The notes under the pieces: model-generated | What the model was told of the DNA's origin: nothing | Database searches by the model: none | Seen by the model: the letters and a program-made list of their open reading frames with translations, nothing else | Translations under genes and position numbers: made by a program | Shown here: positions 7,515-14,639 of the stretch, in pieces | Numbering within the stretch: position 1 is the first letter of the stretch | Layout of the letters: each line of letters opens with the position of its first letter | From: DATEZO01 sp035255485 | Lineage (GTDB): Bacteria > Pseudomonadota > Gammaproteobacteria > Burkholderiales > Burkholderiaceae_D | Reading direction: 5' to 3' | Assembly: GCA_035255485.1 (NCBI GenBank) | Contig: DATEZO010000197.1 | Location: forward strand, 1 to 14,639 | DNA length: 14,639 bases

Positions 7515-9806
7515 TCAGCCGTTCTGCTGCGGCATGACTTTTTCAAGCTTGGCGATTCCCAGATCGAGCAGCTTCATGCCGTGCCGTCCAAAGTTGATGT
7601 GCGCGCGGGCATTGCCGCCGCCGCCTTCGATATTGACAATCACGCCCTCGCCGAATTTCGCATGCAGCACTGCTTCGCCGATGCGCCAGCCGGGATCCTT
7701 CCGGGCAAGTTTCTGCGCAATCGCATTGGCGCCGGATTGTGGCACATCGACCCATGCAGCTTTCTGATGGCCAAACCAGTGATGCTGCACTTTGGGTGAC
7801 AACCATTTCAGGGCGTCTTCCGGCAATTCGTCGAAAAAGCGCGATTTCATGTTGTAGCGGGTTTGCCCATGCAGCATGCGCGTCTGCGAAAAGCTCATGT
7901 ACAGGCGCTGCCTGGCGCGCGTGATCGCCACGTACATCAGGCGCCGTTCTTCTTCCACGCCGCCCTGCTCCTGCGCGCTATTCTCGTGCGGAAACAGACC
8001 TTCTTCCAGGCCGGTAATGAATACCGCGTCGAATTCCAGCCCCTTGGCCGAATGGACCGTCATCAGTTGCAGCGCATCCTGTCCATTCTGCGCCTGGTTG
8101 TCGCCCGCCTCCAGCGAAGCATGCGACAAAAATGCCGATAACGGCGACATCACCGCCGCCAGCGGCGCATCCGCATCCACGATCTCGATGCCTTCCGCCG
8201 TCGTGATTGCCGGTCCTGCACTTGCCTGGGCCTGGGGACCGAGCAGCGCCGGCGCATCGATCCCGAAACCTTCCTCGGAAACGAACAGCATCGCGGCGCT
8301 CACCAGTTGCTCCAGATTTTCAACCCGGTCGGCTCCTTCCTTTTCATTCTGGTAATGCGGGATCAGGCCGCTCGCATCCAGTACCACCTGGACCATTTCC
8401 TGCAACGGCAGATTCTGTGTTTCAAAACGCACGCCTTCAATCAACTTGACGAACCCACCGAGCGACGACCCGGCCTTGCCCGCAACGTAAGGCACCGCTG
8501 CATAGAGCGAAATGCCGTACTGGCGTGCCGCATCCTGCAACTGTTCGAGCGACCGTGCGCCGATGCCGCGCGTCGGAAAATTCACTACCCGCAAAAAGGC
8601 CGAATCATTGTGCGGATTGTCCATCAGTTGCAGATAAGCAATCGCATGCTTGATTTCGGCACGCTCGAAAAAGCGCTGGCCGCCATACACGCGATATGGA
8701 ATCCCGGCGGAAAACAGCGCATGCTCGATCACGCGCGATTGCGCATTGGAGCGGTACAGCACCGCGATTTCACTGCGCATCGCGCCATCCGCGATCAGGC
8801 TTTTCGCCTCCTCGATGATCCATTGTGCTTCCCGCAAGTCGCTGCTGGATTCGTAAATCCGCACCGGCTCGCCGTGACCGGCATCGGTGCGCAGGTTCTT
8901 GCCAAGCCGCCGGCTATTGTTGGCGATCAGCATGTTGGCCGTGTCGAGGATATGGCCGTGCGAGCGATAGTTCTGTTCCAGCTTGATCATGTTCTGAACG
9001 TGGAATTCGCGCTCGAACGCGAGCATGTTGCCGACATTGGCGCCGCGAAAAGCGTAAATGCTCTGGTCATCGTCGCCGACCGCGAAGACCACCCCGTTCT
9101 GGCCGGCCATCAGCTTCAGCCATTTGTATTGCAGGTCATTGGTATCCTGGAATTCATCGACCAGGATATGCCGGAAGCGCGCCTGGTAATGTTCGCGCAG
9201 CGGCTGGCTGCGCGAGAGCAGCTCATAGGTGCGCAACAGCAATTCCGCAAAATCGACCACGCCTTCGCGCTGGCACTGGCTTTCGTACAGTGCATACAGC
9301 TCGACAAACTTGCGGTTGAAATCATCGTTGACCTCGACTTCGTGCGCGCGCAAGCCCTGGTCCTTTGCATTATTGATGAAATACATCAGATTGCGCGGCG
9401 GATATTTTTCGCTATCGACGTTATGCGTCTTCAGCAGGCGCTTGATGGCGGATAGCTGATCCTGCGAATCGAGAATCTGGAATGTCTGCGGCAACGCCGC
9501 GTCGCGGTAATGCGCGCGCAGCAAGCGGTTGCACAAGCCGTGAAAAGTGCCGATCCACATGCCGCGCGTATTGATCGGCAGCATCGCCGACAGGCGCGTG
9601 ATCATTTCCTTTGCCGCCTTGTTGGTAAAGGTCACGGCCAGGATGCCGGCCGGCGACACTTGCCCGGTCTGGATCAGCCATGCAATGCGGGTGGTCAGCA
9701 CGCGGGTCTTGCCGGAACCGGCGCCGGCCAGGATCAGGGCAGATTGCGCAGGTAGCGTAACTGCGGCAAGTTGTTCGGGATTGAGGTTGTGGAGAAGACT
9801 TTGCAT
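7515..9806 (-). CDS. uvrD: UvrD/Rep-type superfamily 1 DNA helicase
   Basis: This 763-residue protein is a 3'-5' SF1A helicase. Motifs in order are the Q motif LNPEQLAAV (8-16), Walker A AGAGSGKT (27-34), TFTNKAAKEM, DEFQDT, GDDDQSIYAFRGA, LEQNYRS, LMTVHSAKGLEFDAVFITG and EEERRLMYVAITRARQRLY. A C-terminal Tudor-like segment (GEAVLHAKFGEGVIVNI) occurs in UvrD/PcrA, where it contacts RNA polymerase or DNA. UvrD acts in nucleotide excision and mismatch repair. Rep is the main alternative, but the C-terminal segment and length (E. coli UvrD 720, Rep 673) favour UvrD. The frame continues upstream to 9869, but ATG 9806 (MQSLLHNLN) fits the family start. It follows thiE by 59 bases and has a TATAAT immediately upstream. 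No nuclease domain is attached. Confidence 0.93.
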   Translation of the reverse strand: MQSLLHNLNPEQLAAVTLPAQSALILAGAGSGKTRVLTTRIAWLIQTGQVSPAGILAVTFTNKAAKEMITRLSAMLPINTRGMWIGTFHGLCNRLLRAHYRDAALPQTFQILDSQDQLSAIKRLLKTHNVDSEKYPPRNLMYFINNAKDQGLRAHEVEVNDDFNRKFVELYALYESQCQREGVVDFAELLLRTYELLSRSQPLREHYQARFRHILVDEFQDTNDLQYKWLKLMAGQNGVVFAVGDDDQSIYAFRGANVGNMLAFEREFHVQNMIKLEQNYRSHGHILDTANMLIANNSRRLGKNLRTDAGHGEPVRIYESSSDLREAQWIIEEAKSLIADGAMRSEIAVLYRSNAQSRVIEHALFSAGIPYRVYGGQRFFERAEIKHAIAYLQLMDNPHNDSAFLRVVNFPTRGIGARSLEQLQDAARQYGISLYAAVPYVAGKAGSSLGGFVKLIEGVRFETQNLPLQEMVQVVLDASGLIPHYQNEKEGADRVENLEQLVSAAMLFVSEEGFGIDAPALLGPQAQASAGPAITTAEGIEIVDADAPLAAVMSPLSAFLSHASLEAGDNQAQNGQDALQLMTVHSAKGLEFDAVFITGLEEGLFPHENSAQEQGGVEEERRLMYVAITRARQRLYMSFSQTRMLHGQTRYNMKSRFFDELPEDALKWLSPKVQHHWFGHQKAAWVDVPQSGANAIAQKLARKDPGWRIGEAVLHAKFGEGVIVNIEGGGGNARAHINFGRHGMKLLDLGIAKLEKVMPQQNG

Positions 9807-9812
9807 CCTGTG

Positions 9813-9818
9813 ATTATA
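9813..9818 (-). promoter_or_regulatory. TATAAT -10 element directly before the uvrD start
   Basis: A perfect TATAAT (minus strand, 9818-9813) ends six bases before ATG 9806, so transcription would start at or within a base or two of the start codon. No good -35 is seen at 16-18 bases; that region is the GC-rich hairpin arm. The last bases before the ATG, CACAGG, include no usable Shine-Dalgarno spacing. Confidence 0.4.
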
Positions 9819-9848
9819 GCCGGGTGCAACCAGCGGTTGCGCCCGGCT
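9818..9848 (-). terminator. 14-bp GC-rich hairpin between thiE and uvrD
   Basis: AGCCGGGTGCAACC (9818-9831) pairs with GGTTGCGCCCGGCT (9835-9848) across a three-base loop with one mismatch in 14 pairs. It begins about 18 bases after the thiE stop. On the minus strand it is followed by ATAATCACAGG and not by T's, so it is not a standard intrinsic terminator. It may still slow or stop read-through from the thi operon, or protect its mRNA end. Confidence 0.5.
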
Positions 9849-9865
9849 GGCCGGCATGCAGCCAG

Positions 9866-10474
9866 TCAATCAAACAAATGCACGAATCCCTGCGCCGCGC
9901 GTTGCGGATCGCCTGCCAGATACACGCTGCTGATGACTGCCACCATATCGGCGCCTTGCGTGACCAGTGGCGCGGCATTTTCCTGCGTCATGCCACCGAT
10001 GACAACGCATGGCAACGGGATTTCTGCCCTGGACTGCGCGATGATCGACGGTTGCGTGGTGACTTCGTATTTCTTGACGCGGGAAGGATAGAAGCCGCCG
10101 AACGCGACGTAGCTGGCGCCATCACGCCAGGCATCGCGTGCCAGTTGCAGGTTGCCGTAGCAAGATGCGCCGACGATTTTCCCGGCGCCGACCGCCGCCC
10201 GGGCCTGTGCCACCGACGCGTCGGTGCCGCCGACATGAATGCCGTCCGCATCCAGCGCCATGCACAATTCCACATGATCGTTGATGACCAGCGGCCGCCG
10301 ATAGCTGCGACACAATGCCAGCAGGCATTCCGCCTGCTCGCGCCGCAGTTCCGGCGTCGCATTCTTGTGACGATACTGCACCAGCGCCGCACCGCCGCGC
10401 AGTGCCGCCTCGGTAGTCTCCAGCAACTGTTTCGTATCATCCCAATCGGGGGTGACGATATACAAACCTTTCAT
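9866..10474 (-). CDS. thiE: ThiE, thiamine phosphate synthase
   Basis: ThiE joins HMP pyrophosphate and thiazole phosphate to make thiamine phosphate in the cytoplasm. The 202-residue product has the TIM-barrel motifs GLYIVTPDW, VQYRHKN (R35, K37 for pyrophosphate), VINDH (N65, D66), GIHVGGTDA, GASCYGN, AFGGFYPSRVKK and VVIGGMTQENA, with AVISSVYLAGDP near the end. The phosphate loop usually reads P-T-x-T-K-K; here it is P-S-R-V-K-K, a modest variation. The frame extends upstream inside thiD to 10678. ATG 10474 is chosen because it overlaps the thiD stop (ATGA), homology starts there, and GGAG lies about nine bases before it. It is the last thi gene of the operon; the helicase gene follows after a strong hairpin. 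Confidence 0.94.
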   Translation of the reverse strand: MKGLYIVTPDWDDTKQLLETTEAALRGGAALVQYRHKNATPELRREQAECLLALCRSYRRPLVINDHVELCMALDADGIHVGGTDASVAQARAAVGAGKIVGASCYGNLQLARDAWRDGASYVAFGGFYPSRVKKYEVTTQPSIIAQSRAEIPLPCVVIGGMTQENAAPLVTQGADMVAVISSVYLAGDPQRAAQGFVHLFD

Positions 10475-11268
10475 GCCTTTTTCTCCAGTAAGGACCCCGA
10501 ACGGTTCGGAATCTGTTGTCCGTCCGCAATCGTGTAGGCTGATTCCAGTGCCTGATGGCAATAGCCTTGCGCCAGATCGATGGCATCCCCCATCGCCTGG
10601 CCGCTTGCCAGCAATGCCGCGATGGCCGATGCCAGTGTGCAGCCGGTTCCATGGAACGCGCCCGGCAGGCGTGGCCATGTCCAGGAACGGATCACGCCCT
10701 GCGCGAACCAGCGATTGATGACCTTGGCTTCATCGATGCCGTGCCCCCCCTTGATCAGGACATGCGGGCAGGCAGCCAGCAAGCGCTCCACCTGCGCATC
10801 GAGACGGTGCTCGCCGCCGCACAGCGCGACCGCTTCCGGCAGATTCGGCGTGATCAGGGTCGCCACCGCCATCAGCGGCGCAATCGCGCCAACCGCATCC
10901 TCGACCGCCAGCGCATCGCCGCGGCCGCTCGCCAGCACCGGGTCGAACACCACTGGCAAATCCGGCTGGAGTGCCTTCATGCCTTTCACGATGTCCGCGA
11001 TCGCTTCGGCATTGGCGCGATTACCGACGATACCGATCTTGATCGCGACAATATCGATCTTGTTCAGCAATGCCTGCGCCTGCTGCCGCACCAGCGATGC
11101 CGGTACCGGGTGTACCGAAAATACCCGATCGTTGTCCTGCACCGTCAGCGCGGTCATCACCGATAGCGCATGCGCGCCCAGCGCGCCAATCGTCTCGATA
11201 TCGGCCTGGATACCGGCCCCGCCACTCGGATCGGCGCCGGCGAACACCAGCACGCATGGGCGTTTCAT
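10471..11268 (-). CDS. thiD: ThiD, HMP/HMP-phosphate kinase
   Basis: ThiD phosphorylates 4-amino-5-hydroxymethyl-2-methylpyrimidine phosphate (the product of ThiC) to the pyrophosphate used by ThiE. The 265-residue ribokinase-fold protein starts with VLVFAGADPSGGAGIQADIE, has Q44 in LTVQDN for pyrimidine binding, VVFDPVLASGRGDAL, LITPNLPEA, VLIKGGHG and the GTGCTLASAIA anion hole with C210. The spacing of Q44 and C210 closely resembles Salmonella ThiD (Q44, C213). The frame stays open far upstream through thiG in another register, but that extension is not coding. ATG 11268 overlaps the thiG stop (ATGA), and the downstream end overlaps thiE. Expression should follow the TPP riboswitch at 14432-14520. 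Confidence 0.95.
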   Translation of the reverse strand: MKRPCVLVFAGADPSGGAGIQADIETIGALGAHALSVMTALTVQDNDRVFSVHPVPASLVRQQAQALLNKIDIVAIKIGIVGNRANAEAIADIVKGMKALQPDLPVVFDPVLASGRGDALAVEDAVGAIAPLMAVATLITPNLPEAVALCGGEHRLDAQVERLLAACPHVLIKGGHGIDEAKVINRWFAQGVIRSWTWPRLPGAFHGTGCTLASAIAALLASGQAMGDAIDLAQGYCHQALESAYTIADGQQIPNRSGSLLEKKA

Positions 11269-12065
11269 GCAAGTCGTCCCGCCATCGGTGAGGAAGGCGA
11301 GGCGGCAAACCGCTTCGGAATCCGTCCGGCCAGAAAAGCTTCGCGTCCGGCCTCGACTGCCAGCTTCATCGCGCGCGCCATGCGGACCGGGTCGCGCGCA
11401 CCGGCAATCGCGGTATTCATCAGCACGCCATCGCAACCGAGTTCCATCGCAATCGCCGCGTCGGATGCGGTGCCGACCCCGGCATCGACCAGCACCGGTA
11501 CTGTCGACTGCTCGATGATCAGCGACAGGTTCCACGGGTTCAGGATGCCCATGCCGGAGCCGATCAGCGACGCCAGCGGCATCACCGCGACGCAGCCGAT
11601 CTGTTCCAGCATCCTGGCCTGGATCGGATCGTCGCTGCAATACACCATCACGTCGAAGCCATCCTTGACTAGCGTTTCCGCCGCCTTCAATGTCTCCGGC
11701 ATGTTCGGAAACAGCGTCTTCTCGTCGCCCAGTACTTCGAGCTTGACCAGCTTGTGGCCGTTCAGCAGCTCGCGCGCCAGCTGCAGCGTGTACACCGCGT
11801 CCTTCGCGTTGTAGCAGCCGGCAGTATTGGGTAGGATGGTGTACTTCGATGGCGGCACCGCGTCCAGCAAATTGGGCGTGTTCGGATCCTGGCCGATATT
11901 GACGCGACGAATCGCGACCGTGATGATCTCGGCGCCGGCGGCTTCGGTTGCCACGCGCGTTTCTTCGAGGTCGCGGTATTTGCCGCTGCCGACCAGCAGG
12001 CGTGAGCGGTAAGTCTTGCCGGCGATGGTTAAACAATCTTGTTGGGTTGCCTCTTGCGCACTCAT
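11265..12065 (-). CDS. thiG: ThiG, thiazole synthase
   Basis: ThiG forms the thiazole phosphate ring from deoxyxylulose phosphate, dehydroglycine and the sulfur carried by ThiS. The 266-residue product shows LLVGSGKYRDLEET, VAIRRVN, TILPNTAGCYNAKDAV, the likely Schiff-base lysine K108 in LVKLEVLGD, VMVYCSDDPIQARMLE, VAVMPLASLIGSGMGILNPW, PVLVDAGVGTASDAAIAMELG and VLMNTAIAGARDP. ATG 12065 is preferred over ATG 12086 because AGGAGA lies five bases before it. It overlaps thiD by four bases downstream. Upstream, 186 bases separate it from thiS, which is unusual inside this otherwise tight operon. No thiO or thiH, needed to make dehydroglycine, and no thiF lies in the window; they must be elsewhere. 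Confidence 0.96.
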   Translation of the reverse strand: MSAQEATQQDCLTIAGKTYRSRLLVGSGKYRDLEETRVATEAAGAEIITVAIRRVNIGQDPNTPNLLDAVPPSKYTILPNTAGCYNAKDAVYTLQLARELLNGHKLVKLEVLGDEKTLFPNMPETLKAAETLVKDGFDVMVYCSDDPIQARMLEQIGCVAVMPLASLIGSGMGILNPWNLSLIIEQSTVPVLVDAGVGTASDAAIAMELGCDGVLMNTAIAGARDPVRMARAMKLAVEAGREAFLAGRIPKRFAASPSSPMAGRLA

Positions 12066-12070
12066 TCTTC

Positions 12071-12076
12071 TCTCCT
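12071..12076 (-). promoter_or_regulatory. Ribosome binding site of thiG
   Basis: AGGAGA (minus strand) ends five bases before ATG 12065 and lies inside the alternative N-terminal extension from 12086. It decides the start and gives thiG its own efficient initiation after the long gap from thiS. Confidence 0.7.
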
Positions 12077-12113
12077 GTGTTTCCACTCCACATCCCCCAA
12101 TAAGGGATGATCC

Positions 12114-12222
12114 TTACCCACAAGCCGGTTGGAGTGCTCTCCACTTTTCGAGAGACCCACCGCAGAACTCCTTCCCCCTTGCAGGGGGAAGGAATTTCAA
12201 GGGCTTGGCGACTTATGGGTAA
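12114..12222. repeat. 109-bp nested palindromic element between thiS and thiG
   Basis: The ends TTACCCACAAG (12114-12124) and CTTATGGGTAA (12212-12222) are inverted repeats with 10 of 11 matches. Inside are CTCTC/GAGAG (12137-12141 with 12150-12154) and a perfect 10-bp stem TCCTTCCCCC/GGGGGAAGGA (12169-12178 with 12184-12193) with a five-base loop. No coding frame with a sensible product is present. The organisation suggests a small dispersed palindromic repeat of REP or MITE type, or an RNA structure in the thi mRNA. No clear target-site duplication is visible. Copy number cannot be judged from this window. Confidence 0.55.
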
Positions 12223-12251
12223 CGAACAACCTTGTAAGGAATATTGAAAAA

Positions 12252-12452
12252 TCAGCCGCCGCCGATCGCCTTGACGATATCCACGCAATCACTCGGCTGC
12301 AAAACGCGCTGCGGCCACAAATGGCGCGGCACCACTTCCCGGTTGATCGCGACCGCAAGCGACTTGTTCGCCAGCGCCAGCGACGCGATCAATTCCTGCA
12401 GATTCTGGTTTTCCGCGACGGCATGCGGCGCGCCGTTCAATTCGATGTCCAT
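12252..12452 (-). CDS. thiS: ThiS, sulfur carrier protein
   Basis: This 66-residue ubiquitin-like protein carries sulfur as a C-terminal thiocarboxylate for thiazole formation by ThiG. It begins MDIELNGAPHAV, has NLQELIASLAL, then VAINREVVPRHLWPQRVLQPSDCVDIVKAIGGG; the Gly-Gly end is the functional feature. The length is normal for the family. The start at 12452 is six bases after the thiC stop, so translation is probably coupled; the ribosome binding site (AAAAGA, overlapping the thiC end) is weak. ThiF, which adenylates the C-terminus, is not in the window. Confidence 0.95.
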   Translation of the reverse strand: MDIELNGAPHAVAENQNLQELIASLALANKSLAVAINREVVPRHLWPQRVLQPSDCVDIVKAIGGG

Positions 12453-12458
12453 GATCTT

Positions 12459-14372
<1,914 letters not shown>

Positions 14373-14375
14373 GGT

Positions 14376-14406
14376 GTTCCTTTGCTCATCAAAACAGCGA
14401 AGGAAC
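14376..14406 (-). promoter_or_regulatory. Hairpin burying the thiC ribosome binding site
   Basis: On the minus strand GTTCCTT (14406-14400) pairs with AAGGAAC (14382-14376), extended by two G-C pairs after one mismatch. The second arm contains the thiC Shine-Dalgarno AAGGA. Its place between the TPP aptamer and the start codon makes it the likely expression platform. An upstream TTTCCTTT stretch (about 14421-14414) could compete for the same bases. No T-run terminator is present. Confidence 0.6.
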
Positions 14407-14431
14407 GTTGGAATAAAGGAAAGATCCGATC

Positions 14432-14520
14432 CCAATGACTTCCCTTCGCTGGCATTATCCAGATCAGGTTCAAGGGTGTTTCTCACCCGGCCGATACAAC
14501 AACCAGGACCCCTAGCATGG
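14432..14520 (-). ncRNA. TPP riboswitch (THI element)
   Basis: The minus strand shows the THI-box core: AGGGGTCCTGG at the 5' side, GGGTGAGAAACACCC (the CTGAGA-like J/P3 region), ACCTGATCTGGATAATGCC and AGCGAAGGGAA at the 3' side. A closing helix can form between bases near 14514-14520 and 14432-14440. It sits 60 bases upstream of thiC and downstream of a TATAAT. TPP binding should lower expression of thiC, thiS, thiG, thiD and thiE. Confidence 0.95.
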
Positions 14521-14522
14521 AG

Positions 14523-14534
14523 CGTCCGAAGACG
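14523..14534 (-). other. UUCG tetraloop hairpin near the 5' end of the thiC leader
   Basis: On the minus strand CGTC-TTCG-GACG forms a four-base stem closed by C-G around a UUCG loop, an extra-stable tetraloop. It lies a few bases after the predicted transcription start and before the riboswitch, where it could protect the 5' end or insulate aptamer folding. Confidence 0.45.
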
Positions 14535-14545
14535 ACATTTTCGGA

Positions 14546-14551
14546 ATTATA
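14546..14551 (-). promoter_or_regulatory. -10 element of the thi operon promoter
   Basis: A perfect TATAAT on the minus strand predicts transcription start near 14539, about 20 bases before the TPP riboswitch. The -35 region at 16-18 bases spacing (GC-rich) does not match TTGACA well. Confidence 0.6.
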
Positions 14552-14586
14552 CGCCGCTTATCGCCAAAGCCGGGCAGGGTGTCCCT

Positions 14587-14592
14587 TATAAT
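14587..14592 (+). promoter_or_regulatory. -10 element of the divergent right-edge gene
   Basis: TATAAT on the plus strand predicts transcription start near 14599 and a leader of about 24 bases before ATG 14623. The -35 is poor. It lies about 40 bases from the divergent thi -10, so the two promoters share a compact control region. Confidence 0.5.
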
Positions 14593-14622
14593 GCAAGGTT
14601 TCGCAAAAACACAAGTCAAATC

Positions 14623-14639
14623 ATGGAATTAGCAAAGTC
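14623..14639 (+). CDS. Start of an unidentified gene (cut by window edge)
   Basis: ATG at 14623 begins MELAKS before the window ends; the upstream TATAAT and the absence of other features support a real start. The beginning resembles that of valyl-tRNA synthetases from related betaproteobacteria as I recall them, but about six residues cannot establish this. No clear Shine-Dalgarno precedes it. Confidence 0.4.

Noticed and set aside
8307..9455. A 382-codon frame antisense to the helicase gene
   Set aside because: It mirrors conserved helicase motifs on the other strand and shows no domain or ribosome binding site.
10471..12288. A 605-codon open frame that extends thiD upstream across thiG
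   Set aside because: The N-terminal half is the thiG sequence read in another register (Arg- and Gly-rich, no domain). ThiD homology and an ATGA junction place the start at 11268.

Overview
The window looks like chromosomal DNA of a betaproteobacterium, probably of the order Burkholderiales and perhaps Oxalobacteraceae-like. This is inferred from the protein style (UvrD, ThiE and ThiC variants, a CZB chemoreceptor), the GC-rich coding sequence and the gene order; no marker gene such as rRNA is present. Most of the DNA is explained by recognisable metabolic and repair genes. I see no CRISPR array, tRNA, rRNA, transposase or phage gene.

Positions 1-4062 (+ strand) hold the 3' part of a SUF iron-sulfur cluster operon: sufC (cut by the window edge), sufD, sufS, sufU, sufT and a small Rieske ferredoxin. 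The first four genes overlap by ATGA junctions. SufS removes sulfur from cysteine, SufU accepts it, SufC and SufD belong to the assembly scaffold (SufB presumably lies upstream), and SufT acts in cluster maturation. The SufU/SufT/Rieske set resembles the actinobacterial or Gram-positive SUF layout more than the E. coli sufABCDSE layout.

Positions 4135-5930 (- strand) hold a soluble chemoreceptor with a C-terminal CZB zinc-binding domain, followed 11 bases later by a small FmdE-family protein. The chemoreceptor appears to lack one of the four usual zinc ligands. Positions 5931-6417 form the only long gene-free stretch. It is AT-rich and holds three clear inverted repeats and candidate promoters facing both ways. 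A SnoaL/NTF2-like protein follows on the + strand, with a good sigma70 promoter and ribosome binding site.

Positions 7007-14372 (- strand) run, in transcription order, thiC, thiS, thiG, thiD, thiE, uvrD-type helicase, fdxA-type 7Fe ferredoxin. The thi genes form an operon under a textbook TPP riboswitch (14432-14520). A hairpin that buries the thiC ribosome binding site suggests translational control. thiG/thiD and thiD/thiE overlap by four bases, but thiS and thiG are separated by 186 bases holding a nested palindromic element. uvrD has a perfect TATAAT six bases before its start codon, next to a 14-bp hairpin, so its transcript may be nearly leaderless. At the right edge a divergent + strand gene starts (MELAKS...), too short to identify with confidence.

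The most noteworthy items are the chemoreceptor/FmdE pair, the unusual SUF composition, the palindromic element between thiS and thiG, the uvrD start region, and the cluster of dyads in the 5931-6417 gap. None of these by itself proves a new system.
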